This document shows, in pieces, positions 49,505 to 57,911 of a stretch of DNA of 64,000 nucleotides. Both the position numbers and the translations under genes were made by a program. The notes beneath the pieces were generated by a model. The model worked only from the letters and a program-made list of their open reading frames with translations, had not been told where the DNA came from and did not search any database. Every line of letters starts with the position of its first letter. Position 1 is the stretch's first letter. Source of the stretch: Collinsella aerofaciens (GTDB taxonomy: Bacteria; Actinomycetota; Coriobacteriia; Coriobacteriales; Coriobacteriaceae); NCBI RefSeq assembly GCF_028206795.1, contig NZ_JAQLFJ010000011.1, positions 1 to 64,000 on the forward strand, given 5' to 3'.

Positions 49505-49647
49505 AACGCTGCGTATATGACGCAATCATCTCGATACAGATCAATGATGTCCGTCGTTTTGAACGGAACTAGACTGTTTAGCCGCCCTGAAGGTTTATGC
49601 AGGGAGCATGTGATCACAGGGCTTGAAAAGAAAGTTGAGCAAACACT

Positions 49648-52194
49648 GTGTCTGATCAACAGCAAGAAAACGAAATAACGACGACGCAAGCCGCTCCCGC
49701 TGCACCGGTTGCGTCGGACCAGGTCGCGGCGCCCGCGCAAGCCTCGGCTCCCGAGACGCCTAAGGCTGCTTCGACGCCTGCGCCTGCAACTGGTGAGGAG
49801 GCTGCTCCGGCAAAGCCCAAGCTCGCGCGCCGCACGGCCAAGCCTGCCGCTGACGGCGAGGAGGTCACCAAGCCCAAGCGCCGTACCACGCGCACGACGC
49901 GCGCCAAGCGCACCGTTGCAGCTGACTCCTCGGCTCCAATTTCCGATGAGGTCGCGCAGGCACGTGCGTTGGCGCAGATTAGCGAGGCTCAGGTGGTGCG
50001 CGCCCGCCGTCGTGCTGCCGAGCGCGAGGCCGCGGCTCTGACCGAGCTTGCAGCTCCGTCTGTGCCCGAGACGCCTGCCGCCATCGAGACCCCTGCCGCC
50101 GACCTGCCGACCGAGAAGCCGGCACCGCGCACACGCCGCCGCACGGCTGCTAAGGCCGAGCAAGTTGCGGAACAGGTAGCCCCCGAGCTCACTGAGGCTT
50201 CGGTCCGTTCCGCGGCAGGGGAGGGCACATTGCCTGTTGAGCCCGCTGCGCCTGTCGAGGCCAACGAAGTTCCCGTTGTCGATCCGGCTTTGCGCCCGCA
50301 CCGTCGCGGTCGCAAGCCCAAGGCCTTTGTCGAGGCAGAGAAGGCCGCAGCAGCAGCCGCCGCCGCTCGGGATGCTGCGGCGACCGCCGAGTCTGCAACC
50401 GCTGCCGATGCACCCGTCCAGGATGCTACGACTTCCGAGGCCGCTCCCGCCGATGCCGAGCCCGCCGACGTCCGTCCCGGTCGCAGCCGCCGTACTGCTG
50501 CTAAGCGCACGTCAAAGGCCAAGGCTGCCAAGAAGGGTGCGTCCGAGGATTCTGCCGAGACGACCGCCGATGCGTCGACTGATGTCGCCAAGGCCCAGGA
50601 CGTCGAACAGCCTGCGTCCGAGAAGCCCAAGCGCGGTCGTAAGAAGTCCGTTAAGGCCAAGGCGTCCGAGCAGCAGGATGTCGAAGCGCAGGTTGATTCT
50701 GGCGCCGAGGCCAATGACGCCGCCGCGGCCAATGTTGGCACCGCCGCAACCGATGGTGCCGCCCCCGCTGAGGGCGAAGACGGCACTCGTCCCAACCGTC
50801 GCCAGCACAAGCGCAACGACGAGCGCAACGAGCGTAAGGACGACCGCAACAACGACCGTCGCAACCGCCAGCGCGATCGCAAACAGCGCAACAAGGAGCG
50901 TAATGCCGCTCCCACCGAGCCCACGCTTTCGCGCGAGGAACTCGCGGCCATGAAGGTCGCTGAGCTGCGCGAGAAGGCTAAGGAGTTCGAGATCGAGACG
51001 ACCGGCAAGAAGAAGGCCGAGCTCGTCGAGGAAATCTACGTCACCGCTGCGAAGGCCGAGGGCTTCCGCGACATCAAGGGCATTCTGCAGATTCGCCCGG
51101 ACAGCTCCGGCATCATCCACGCCCATGGCTACATGAAGTCCAACGACGACGCCTTCGTGCCCGCCTACCTCATCCGCTCCGCGCGCCTGCGCACGGGCGA
51201 CGCCATCGAGGGCTCGCTGCGTCCTTCGCGCGGCGGCGACAAGCGCGCCGGCCTCGCCAAAATCACGACCGTCAACGGTCTGGACCCCGAGCAGATTCGC
51301 AACCGTCCCAAGTTCGGCGACCTCACCCCGGTCTATCCCAACGAGCCGCTGCGCATGGAGCACGGCAAGGACTCTATTACCGGCCGCGCCATCGACATCG
51401 TGTCACCGATCGGCAAGGGCCAGCGCGGCCTGATCGTGTCCCCGCCCAAGGCCGGCAAGACCACGATCCTCAAGAAGATCTGCCAGTCTATCTCGATTAA
51501 CAACCCCGAGGTGCACCTCATCTGCCTGCTCGTCGACGAGCGCCCCGAAGAGGTCACCGATATGCAGCGTTCCATCAAGGGCGAGGTTGTGGCGTCGACC
51601 TTCGATATGCCTGCCGACAACCACACCCGCGTGGCAGAGCTCGTCATCGAGCGCGCCAAGCGCATCGTAGAGCTGGGTGGCGACGTCGTGGTGGTGCTCG
51701 ACTCCATCACGCGCCTCGCCCGCGCCTACAACTTGGCGGCGCCCGCCTCGGGCCGCATCCTTTCGGGCGGCGTCGATTCGGCGGCCCTATATCCGCCCAA
51801 GCGCTTCCTGGGTGCAGCCCGCAATATCGAGAACGGTGGCTCGCTTACCATCCTGGCCTCTGCCCTCATCGACACCGGTTCCAAGATGGACGAAGTCATC
51901 TTTGAGGAGTTCAAGGGCACCGGCAACATGGAGCTTAAGCTCGACCGCGACCTGGCCGACCGCCGCATCTTCCCGGCTATCGACCCCGTTGCCTCCGGTA
52001 CGCGTAACGAGGACCTGTTGGTCGACGAGCAGATGCGTCCGTTTGTCTTTGGTCTGCGTCGCATTCTTGCCGGCATGAACAACACCGAGCGCGCAGCCGC
52101 ATCGTTTATCAAGGGTCTTAAGGGCACCAACACCAACCAGGAGTTCCTGGTGCGTTCGGCCAAAAAACACAGCGACTACGAGCAGACGTTCTAG
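49648..52194 (+). CDS. rho: Transcription termination factor Rho with long N-terminal extension
   Basis: Hexameric RNA helicase that ends transcription. The protein has 848 residues, about twice E. coli Rho. Residues 1 to about 425 are a low-complexity Ala/Pro/Lys/Arg/Glu extension with several RRTAAK-like basic blocks and a final Arg/Asn/Asp-rich tract (ERNERKDDRNNDRRNRQRDR). Extensions like this occur in actinobacterial Rho and can add RNA binding. The normal Rho follows: the Rho-N domain from about 427 (LSREELAAMKVAELREKAKE), the cold-shock RNA-binding domain, the P-loop with K604 (PPKAGKTT), DERPEEV, and the Q-loop/R-loop region. Translation begins at GTG 49648 with only a weak upstream site, suggesting controlled expression. 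Confidence 0.95.
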   Translation: MSDQQQENEITTTQAAPAAPVASDQVAAPAQASAPETPKAASTPAPATGEEAAPAKPKLARRTAKPAADGEEVTKPKRRTTRTTRAKRTVAADSSAPISDEVAQARALAQISEAQVVRARRRAAEREAAALTELAAPSVPETPAAIETPAADLPTEKPAPRTRRRTAAKAEQVAEQVAPELTEASVRSAAGEGTLPVEPAAPVEANEVPVVDPALRPHRRGRKPKAFVEAEKAAAAAAAARDAAATAESATAADAPVQDATTSEAAPADAEPADVRPGRSRRTAAKRTSKAKAAKKGASEDSAETTADASTDVAKAQDVEQPASEKPKRGRKKSVKAKASEQQDVEAQVDSGAEANDAAAANVGTAATDGAAPAEGEDGTRPNRRQHKRNDERNERKDDRNNDRRNRQRDRKQRNKERNAAPTEPTLSREELAAMKVAELREKAKEFEIETTGKKKAELVEEIYVTAAKAEGFRDIKGILQIRPDSSGIIHAHGYMKSNDDAFVPAYLIRSARLRTGDAIEGSLRPSRGGDKRAGLAKITTVNGLDPEQIRNRPKFGDLTPVYPNEPLRMEHGKDSITGRAIDIVSPIGKGQRGLIVSPPKAGKTTILKKICQSISINNPEVHLICLLVDERPEEVTDMQRSIKGEVVASTFDMPADNHTRVAELVIERAKRIVELGGDVVVVLDSITRLARAYNLAAPASGRILSGGVDSAALYPPKRFLGAARNIENGGSLTILASALIDTGSKMDEVIFEEFKGTGNMELKLDRDLADRRIFPAIDPVASGTRNEDLLVDEQMRPFVFGLRRILAGMNNTERAAASFIKGLKGTNTNQEFLVRSAKKHSDYEQTF

Positions 52195-52231
52195 GTTGTC
52201 ATCCACGCGCAGCGATAGTCATCAATGCGAT

Positions 52232-52266
52232 AAAGGGTCGGGGCTTTGAGCCTCGGCCCTTTTCTA
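52232..52266 (+). terminator. Rho-independent terminator of rho
   Basis: AAAGGGTCGGGGCT pairs with AGCCTCGGCCCTTTT around TTG, with a small mismatch and a T-run. It is 38 bases after the stop. The remaining 240 bases to the next gene show nothing else clear. Confidence 0.8.
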
Positions 52267-52507
52267 TAGCGCCGCTCCGCGCTTATTTTTGACCGTAAGA
52301 CCGACGAGCAGCAGGTTTCCCGTTTCAATCCGACATCGTCACTTGCAATCGACAGGACGGTTTCGCATAATAACTTTTAAGCTTCGCGACGGAAAACGCA
52401 GATGAAACGAACCATATACCGTTGCTTTGGGGCATAGCCCCGCTTCATCTTCTCTCGCGCAGCCAACTGAATGATGCGATTTGGGTGCTGGAAGATGGGG
52501 AGAGCTC

Positions 52508-53908
52508 ATGGCTTCTTCTGATGCAACACAACGAGCAGTCCTTGCCGGACTTTCGTGCGGGATCGGCCTTGCCGCTCCCGTGGTTATGTATGCCGCGACG
52601 CTGCCGTTTTCGTCGGTGAACGAGACGGTCGTGGCGGGTGCAGTTCCCTTCGCCGTGGGCGCGGTGGCGGGCGTGGGTATCTATGCCGCCTCGCTGGGTA
52701 TCTCCGAGTATCGTGCGCAGCGTGAAGAGCGTCTGTTCCAGCCCGATGCCATGGGCGGTGCCGCCAATCTCAATCAGCATCAAAGCGAGTTCAAGACCGC
52801 CTCGATTTCAGCTCAGCAGCAGGATGCGATTCCGTACGCTGCGGCTTCTGCTTCTCAGGCTCAGTCGGAGCAGTCTACCTCGGCATTCCTTTCCGGCCTG
52901 ACTGGTGCGTTCCAGCGCCGTCACGCCGATGATGGTGTCCCTACCATCGCTCGAGCCGCAGATGCTATGGACGAGGCCGAGGCTTGGTCCATGATCGACA
53001 GCATGCTCGACGACGATTCGCCGGTGAGCTGCGACCCTGCGCGCTCGCGCGACGTCTATCAAGTCGCCATCGACGAGCTCACCAACGGCGGGCAGACCGG
53101 CTCCTTCAATCGCGATGATATCGCCGCCGCGGCACGCGCCGTGTCGGGCTCCCAGGCCGCCCCTGCGGGCAGCACGGCGGCTTTCGTGGCACTCGTTGCC
53201 AATGCGGCGGTCAATAACGCCTACAGCGCTACCTCGGCGGACGCGAACGCTTCTGCCGATAATTCGTACGTTGATGAAGCCATGACCGCGGACGAGGAGG
53301 CTGTTGCCGCCCGCCGTGCCGCCGAAAGCTCGCTTTGGGGCGCTCCTGCCCAGCAGCAGGCGGCTGAGGCTGCGCCGTACAATGCAAACCTCGCCAGCAT
53401 GCCTATCATCTCCGGTGCCGCGGGCATCGATCTCGATGACCTCGATGAGCCTGCAGCCATCACCGCATCGATTGATGCCCAAGATCGCATCGACACCGGC
53501 GACCTTCCGGACGCCTCGCTCGAGGTTGATGTCCCCATGGCCGATTACTCGGGCCACGAGGGTATGTGGGCCGCCGCCACCGCGATTCTGGATGAGATTG
53601 ACGAGCCTGCTCCTGTTTCAGCCCCCGCTCCCGTCGCTGCCCCTCAGCCTGCTGCCCCCGCCTATGTCGGCCGTCACAGCGCTGTGTTCCCCGAGGATAC
53701 TGCCCGTATCTCGCGTGAGAGCATCGAGCGGGCCGAGGCTATTGCCGCCGGCATTATGGAAAATCGTCGTCACGAGCGCGTCAATCAGATCCTCGAGGAA
53801 GAGATCGAGCGTCTTCAGTCCTCTACCGCCAAGCGTACGGGCCGTGCTTATCTGAGCGTTATCGAGGGCGGTACCGCCAGCTTCGCGCCGCTCCGTGCGG
53901 AGGCATAA
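52508..53908 (+). CDS. Membrane-anchored protein of unknown function
   Basis: A 466-residue protein I do not recognise. Two hydrophobic helices lie at the N-terminus (AVLAGLSCGIGLAAPVVMYA, then VVAGAVPFAVGAVAGVGIYA), followed by about 330 residues that are acidic, Ala/Asp/Ser-rich and probably disordered, with a Pro/Ala tract. A short conserved-looking helical C-terminus contains ESIERAEAIAAGIMENRRHE and EEEIERLQSS. The topology suggests a short membrane hairpin with a long soluble acidic tail. GGGGAG lies just before ATG 52508. The VanZ-like gene starts seven bases after it, so the two are probably cotranscribed. Confidence 0.7.
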   Translation: MASSDATQRAVLAGLSCGIGLAAPVVMYAATLPFSSVNETVVAGAVPFAVGAVAGVGIYAASLGISEYRAQREERLFQPDAMGGAANLNQHQSEFKTASISAQQQDAIPYAAASASQAQSEQSTSAFLSGLTGAFQRRHADDGVPTIARAADAMDEAEAWSMIDSMLDDDSPVSCDPARSRDVYQVAIDELTNGGQTGSFNRDDIAAAARAVSGSQAAPAGSTAAFVALVANAAVNNAYSATSADANASADNSYVDEAMTADEEAVAARRAAESSLWGAPAQQQAAEAAPYNANLASMPIISGAAGIDLDDLDEPAAITASIDAQDRIDTGDLPDASLEVDVPMADYSGHEGMWAAATAILDEIDEPAPVSAPAPVAAPQPAAPAYVGRHSAVFPEDTARISRESIERAEAIAAGIMENRRHERVNQILEEEIERLQSSTAKRTGRAYLSVIEGGTASFAPLRAEA

Positions 53909-53915
53909 CTTCTGC

Positions 53916-54365
53916 ATGGTTAAGATCAATCGAAAATGGGCGGTCGTAACCTGCCTGATGGCGCTCTTGATCTGTGGCAATTCGCTGGTTCCCGGCTCGG
54001 GGTCGGGCTCACTGAGCCTAACGGTCATGGAAGCTATCCGCGGTTTCCTGCACGGCGTGGGACTTCCATATGAATGGGTGACCAACTTTGTTGTTCGTAA
54101 GTGCGCGCATTTTACCGAGTATTTGGTGCTCGGCATCCTGGCAACGCACGCCTTTGATTTTGAGGGCCGACGCACCTTTGACGTGCTGCTGCCCACGGCA
54201 GTGTTCCTGCTGCTGATTCCCTCGATCGACGAGACGATTCAGCTCTTTGTGCCGGGACGCGCCGGCATGATCACCGATGTGATGATCGACTGCTGTGGAG
54301 CGGCAACGGGCGTTGTGCTCCGATATCTCTTACGGTCGCTGATGTGCGCCAAAAAGGCCGCCTAA
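53916..54365 (+). CDS. VanZ-like membrane protein
   Basis: A 149-residue membrane protein of the VanZ family, with four hydrophobic segments and the family blocks VVRKCAHFTEYLVLGILATH and PSIDETIQLFVPGRAGMITD (conserved E..Q.F.PGR and D). VanZ of Tn1546 gives low teicoplanin resistance by an unclear route; most chromosomal members have no proven role. I start at ATG 53916; the site upstream (GGAGG, 13 bases away) is inside the end of the preceding gene, consistent with coupling. The stop codon lies within the terminator stem. Confidence 0.85.
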   Translation: MVKINRKWAVVTCLMALLICGNSLVPGSGSGSLSLTVMEAIRGFLHGVGLPYEWVTNFVVRKCAHFTEYLVLGILATHAFDFEGRRTFDVLLPTAVFLLLIPSIDETIQLFVPGRAGMITDVMIDCCGAATGVVLRYLLRSLMCAKKAA

Positions 54366-54398
54366 GGACGCATTGTTTGGTCCTAGGCGGCCTTTTTT
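54351..54398. terminator. Terminator after the VanZ-like gene
   Basis: AAAAAGGCCGCCTAAGGAC pairs with GGTCCTAGGCGGCCTTTTTT, one bulge, loop about nine bases. T-runs on both strands let it serve the convergent ROK kinase gene as well. Confidence 0.9.
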
Positions 54399-54480
54399 AT
54401 TGGAGGGCTTATATGAGGTGTGGCGGCGTCGTTCCATAGGTCGGATTTGCCGGGTGCGCCACGCCCTGTGGGTGCGTCTG

Positions 54481-55371
54481 CTACTGAAGCGCCTGAGCGC
54501 CCAGGGCCAAGCAGCCCATAATGCCCTGTTTGCCCTCGAGGCTGTTGTTGACGATATAGCTATCGATGTCGGCCATCTCGGGCGTGACGATGTAGCCGTT
54601 GAGCATCTCGGCGCACTTCTTGCGCGCGAGCGGCACGATGGGGGTGTGGTCGGCCACGCCGCCACCGATGACGATCTTTTGCGGTGCGTAGCACAGGATG
54701 TAGGTCATGAGCGCCTGCGCCAGATAGCCGGCGAGCAGGTCCATGGCCTCCGGGTCATCGGCCATCTCTCCGGCGCTCTTGCCACCCCAGCGCTTTTTGA
54801 CGCCGGGACCGGCGATGAGGCCCTCGAGGCAGTTGTCGTGGAAGGGGCAGCCGCTGTGCTCGCCGATGGTGTCGCGCGGGTCGCGCGTGACCAGGATGTG
54901 ACCGGCCTCGGGATGCATCATGCCGTGCACGAGCTTACCGCCCGAGAGCACGCCGGCGCCCACGCCGGTACCGATGGTCAGATACACCACGTCAGTGAGG
55001 CCCTGGGCGCAACCAAAGGTGACCTCGCCCAGGCAGGCGACGTTGACGTCGGTGTCGTAGCCGCAGGGAATATTGAGCTCGTTTTGGATGGTGCCCAGCA
55101 GGTCAAAGTAGCACCATGCCGTTTTGGGCGTCTCCAGGATCTTGCCGTATTGGGACGAGGCAGGGTTGACTGCGGTGGGGCCAAAGGCGCCGATGCCCAG
55201 CGCGGCGATGTCCTTGTCGGCAAACCATGCGTTGACGGCCTCAACGGTCTCCTGCGGGGTCGTGGTCGCAATCTGCTCGCGTTCCAGGACCGTGCCGTCT
55301 GCATAGCCCGTGGCGCAGACCATCTTGGTGCCGCCGGCCTCGAGCGCTCCGATAAGCTGCTGCTCTGCCAT
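54481..55371 (-). CDS. ROK-family sugar kinase (fructokinase-like)
   Basis: A 296-residue sugar kinase of the ROK family. The ATP-binding GALEAGGTKMVCA is at residues 8-20. Near residue 175, HPEAGHILV starts the zinc-site block, and CPFHDNCLEGLIAGPG supplies its cysteines. The match to the GmuE/fructokinase branch is suggested by EAGGTK (rather than DIGGTK) and by ETPKTAW. The likely reaction is ATP-dependent phosphorylation of fructose or a related hexose. A ribosome binding site (AGAGAGGAATAC) precedes ATG 55371 on the minus strand. It stands alone, closed by the shared terminator at 54351-54398. Confidence 0.88.
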   Translation of the reverse strand: MAEQQLIGALEAGGTKMVCATGYADGTVLEREQIATTTPQETVEAVNAWFADKDIAALGIGAFGPTAVNPASSQYGKILETPKTAWCYFDLLGTIQNELNIPCGYDTDVNVACLGEVTFGCAQGLTDVVYLTIGTGVGAGVLSGGKLVHGMMHPEAGHILVTRDPRDTIGEHSGCPFHDNCLEGLIAGPGVKKRWGGKSAGEMADDPEAMDLLAGYLAQALMTYILCYAPQKIVIGGGVADHTPIVPLARKKCAEMLNGYIVTPEMADIDSYIVNNSLEGKQGIMGCLALGAQALQ

Positions 55372-55443
55372 AGTATTCCTCTCTGGACGAGTTGCTCCGT
55401 GACTAAAGTATAGCGCTCTAAAAAATAAATGAGGTCGCTATAA

Positions 55444-55483
55444 AAAGAAACCTCATGGCCCAACGGGTTCACGAGGTTTCTTT
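55444..55483 (-). terminator. Terminator of the aminotransferase gene
   Basis: AAAGAAACCTC and GAGGTTTCTTT form an 11-bp stem around 18 bases, 25 bases past the aminotransferase stop, followed by T-rich sequence on the minus strand. Confidence 0.65.
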
Positions 55484-55507
55484 AGTGCCTTTAGTTACTG
55501 ACCGTCC

Positions 55508-56689
55508 TTACCCGCGCGGGTTGATTTTATCACGTAGCGACTTGAGGTTCTCAAGCGCAGCGTTGAGCGTCTCGTCTCGCTTGGCAAAGTGGAAACGAAT
55601 CAGATGGTTGACGGGCTCGCGGAAGAAGCTCGAGCCCGGAACGGCGCCCACGCCCACCTTGGAGGCCAAATCCTCACAGAAGTCGAGGTCGCTGTCATAG
55701 CCAAACTCCGAGATATCCATCATCACGTAGTAGGCGCCCTGCGGCACGTTGTGCGTGAGACCGATGCTATCGAGCCCCTGACAGAATAGGTCGCGCTTGG
55801 CGGTGTAGAGGTCGAGGACCTCCTGGTAATAGCTGTCGTCGAATTTGAGGGCGGTGACGACAGCTTCCTGCAGGGGAGCGGCAGCACCCACGGTGAGGAA
55901 GTCGTGGACCTTTTTAATGCGCTCGGTGATCTGGGCCGGGGCGATGGTGTAGCCCAGGCGCCAGCCGGTGATGGAGTAGGTCTTGGATAGCGAGCTGCAG
56001 CTGATGGTGCGCTCAAACATGCCGGGCAGCGTGGCCATGTACACGTGCTCGTGGGGCGCGTAGACGATGTGCTCGTAGACCTCGTCGGTGATGCAGTAGG
56101 CGTCATACTTTTTGCACAGGTCGGCGATAAGGGTGAGCTCCTCGCGGGTAAAGACCTTGCCGCAGGGGTTGGACGGGTTGCATAGAACGATCGCCTTGGG
56201 ATCGTTGTCGCGGAAGGCCGCCTCCAGGACCTCACGGTCAAAGTCAAAGGTGGGCGGGTTGAGCGGCACGTAGATAGGCTCCGCACCCGAAAGGATCGTG
56301 TCGGCGCCGTAGTTCTCGTAGAATGGCGAGAAGATGACGACCTTGTCGCCGGGGTTCGTGACCGTCATCATGGCGGCCATCATGGCCTCGGTGGAGCCGC
56401 AGGTGACCACGATGTTCTCGTTGGGGTTGATCGGCATGCCCATAAAGTGCTCCTGCTTGGCGGCAAGCGCCTCGCGCATGGCCTGGGAGCCCCAGGTGAT
56501 GGAGTACTGGTGGTAAAGCGGCTTGGGGTCGGTGGCAATGGTGCTGAGGCTATCGAGCAGCTGCGCCGGGGGATCGAAATCGGGGAAGCCCTGCGACAGG
56601 TTGACGGCACCATACTTGTTGGAGATGCGCGTCATGCGGCGGATGACCGAATCGGTAAACGCCGCCGTGCGGTTGGAGAGTTCTTTCAT
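55508..56689 (-). CDS. Class I PLP-dependent aminotransferase
   Basis: A 394-residue fold-type I aminotransferase of the aspartate/aromatic group. Motifs are the substrate-side NLSQGFPDFDPP near residue 29, NPSNPCGKVF, the PLP-contacting TDEVYEHIVY, and the PLP lysine in SSLSKTYSITGWRLGY; RFHFAKRDET carries the carboxylate-binding Arg. It resembles the methionine/kynurenine aminotransferase (YbdL-like) branch, but the exact amino acid is not decided. AAGGATAGGC before ATG 56689 sets the start; the longer open frame is not supported. It precedes the tRNA cluster on the opposite strand. Confidence 0.9.
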   Translation of the reverse strand: MKELSNRTAAFTDSVIRRMTRISNKYGAVNLSQGFPDFDPPAQLLDSLSTIATDPKPLYHQYSITWGSQAMREALAAKQEHFMGMPINPNENIVVTCGSTEAMMAAMMTVTNPGDKVVIFSPFYENYGADTILSGAEPIYVPLNPPTFDFDREVLEAAFRDNDPKAIVLCNPSNPCGKVFTREELTLIADLCKKYDAYCITDEVYEHIVYAPHEHVYMATLPGMFERTISCSSLSKTYSITGWRLGYTIAPAQITERIKKVHDFLTVGAAAPLQEAVVTALKFDDSYYQEVLDLYTAKRDLFCQGLDSIGLTHNVPQGAYYVMMDISEFGYDSDLDFCEDLASKVGVGAVPGSSFFREPVNHLIRFHFAKRDETLNAALENLKSLRDKINPRG

Positions 56690-56853
56690 GCCTATCCTTT
56701 CGAGCATTGGGTGGAGCAAGTTTACTCCTATGGAACCGGTGGGATTTGCTCGAAACGGGCTCGAAAAACTCTTTTCAAAATTCTTGAAAATTGGGGCTTG
56801 CATCGCGTGGCGTTCCTTGCAATAATAGTCGAGCGCGAAGCGCACAGGACACG

Positions 56854-56930
56854 GTGGGTGTAGCTCAGTTGGCTAGAGCGACGGGTTGTGGTCCCGTAGG
56901 TCGAGGGTTCGAGTCCCTTTACCCACCCCA
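56854..56930 (+). tRNA. tRNA-His (anticodon GTG)
   Basis: Acceptor GTGGGTG/TACCCAC with discriminator C73 and encoded CCA. The anticodon loop is TTGTGGT, so the anticodon is GTG. The G at 56853 is the extra G-1 that marks histidine tRNAs. Confidence 0.95.
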
Positions 56931-56952
56931 GTTCTTGCTTCGTGTCGATATC

Positions 56953-57028
56953 GGGTCGTTAGCTCAGTTGGTAGAGCAGGGGACTCTTAATCCCAAGGTC
57001 CAGGGTTCGACCCCCTGACGGCCCACCA
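56953..57028 (+). tRNA. tRNA-Lys (anticodon CTT), copy 1
   Basis: Acceptor GGGTCGT/ACGGCCC, anticodon loop CTCTTAA giving CTT, encoded CCA. It lies 22 bases after tRNA-His and is probably cotranscribed. Confidence 0.95.
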
Positions 57029-57071
57029 CACGATATCTCCTCTAAAGTCCGCCACCACGGACTTTAGCTTT

Positions 57072-57144
57072 GGGTCGTTAGCTCAGTTGGTAGAGCAGGG
57101 GACTCTTAATCCCAAGGTCCAGGGTTCGACCCCCTGACGGCCCA
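57072..57144 (+). tRNA. tRNA-Lys (anticodon CTT), copy 2
   Basis: Identical in the 73-base body to copy 1, but followed by CCC rather than CCA. A terminator follows at 57158. Confidence 0.95.
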
Positions 57145-57345
57145 CCCAAAGATGATTAAGACGGTCAACGAAGGTTGGCCGTCTTTTTTTGTTGACCTTT
57201 CATGGGGTCGAACCCGTCGGGGCGCGGAGCGCCGCAGCGGCCGTCTGCAAAGCAGGCTGACCCCCTGACGGCCCACCAAAGCAAGTTAAGACGGTCAACG
57301 AAAGTTGGCCGTCTTTTTTGTTGACCTCGCTTGGGGTCGAACCCG
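57128..57345. repeat. Duplicated tRNA-Lys 3' end plus terminator (integration scar)
   Basis: Unit 1 (57128-57216) runs from the T-arm of tRNA-Lys copy 2 through its terminator to GGGGTCGAACCCG. Unit 2 (57259-57345) repeats this with few changes, starting with the last 20 bases of the tRNA including CCA, but with no tRNA body before it. A 3'-end tRNA fragment downstream of an intact tRNA is the usual footprint of an integrated element. GGGGTCGAACCC at the end of each unit is an inverted copy of the T-arm. The 42 bases between the units are GC-rich and non-coding. Confidence 0.7.
57158..57190 (+). terminator. Terminator of the tRNA-His/Lys cluster
   Basis: AAGACGGTCAAC pairs with GTTGGCCGTCTT (one G-U) around GAAG, followed by a run of T. 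An almost identical second copy lies at 57288-57319. Confidence 0.9.
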
Positions 57346-57387
57346 AAAGGGCACAGCCGCTTTCACAGATCGAGTCTACCCTGGGGA

Positions 57388-57750
57388 TCAGTAAAACCGG
57401 CGCGTCTGCACGGCAAAGTATGCCTGGGCGAGCGCGATCTCTGGCTTGTTTGAATCTCCGTTTTGGGCGATTAAATAGCATGCATAGCGCGTAAGCTTGT
57501 AGTCTTTAACCGCGCGAGCGGCGACACCGGCAGTTATCATTTTCGTGGTGTCACGAAAATGGGAATCAACTGGAGTTTTATTTGTTTCGCACGAGACTTT
57601 TGCCCTCTTAACAACTTCGGCGAAGTTCTCCCATCGAGTGTATCCCATGGGTTCCATTAAATCGCGTGCGAGCCAATACTCAACGCCGTCTTCCACATTG
57701 GCGTAGCTATCAAGTTCGACACGCCACTTCTCGATATCACTGCTGTCCAT
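57388..57750 (-). pseudogene. Truncated dinD-like gene
   Basis: 120 residues matching the N-terminal part of DNA-damage-inducible protein D (DinD, a BRO-N-like protein that inhibits RecA filaments in E. coli): VEYWLARDLMEPMGYTRWEN, then VDSHFRDTTKMITAG, then TRYACYLIAQNGDSNKPEIA, then AQAYFAVQTR. Full DinD has about 270 residues; here the frame ends two residues after QTRR, where the helical C-terminal half should begin. It sits 43 bases from the duplicated tRNA end, so it is probably a remnant of the element that used that site. Base composition is lower in GC than its neighbours. A short functional protein cannot be excluded. Confidence 0.75.
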
Positions 57751-57833
57751 ATCTCCTCCTCGCTGATCTATTGTCTATGCGCGCTTTGCCCGCTCTGTAC
57801 TCAGAATAAGGATACGCTGCCGTGCGGACACGA

Positions 57834-57869
57834 ATGGGCCCCGTGCCACTTCGAGGTCACGGGGCCCAT
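57834..57869 (-). terminator. Terminator-like hairpin after the FAD oxidoreductase
   Basis: ATGGGCCCCGTG pairs perfectly with CACGGGGCCCAT around 12 bases, about 40 bases past the stop codon; only a weak T-run follows. Confidence 0.7.
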
Positions 57870-57911
57870 AGATATCGATTAGTTGTGCTCTGCTCTAGAT
57901 AGGTGTCCAGT

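Noticed and set aside
57128..57345. A third tRNA-Lys gene
   Set aside because: Only the last 20 bases of the tRNA are present at 57259-57278; there is no acceptor 5' strand, D-arm or anticodon arm.
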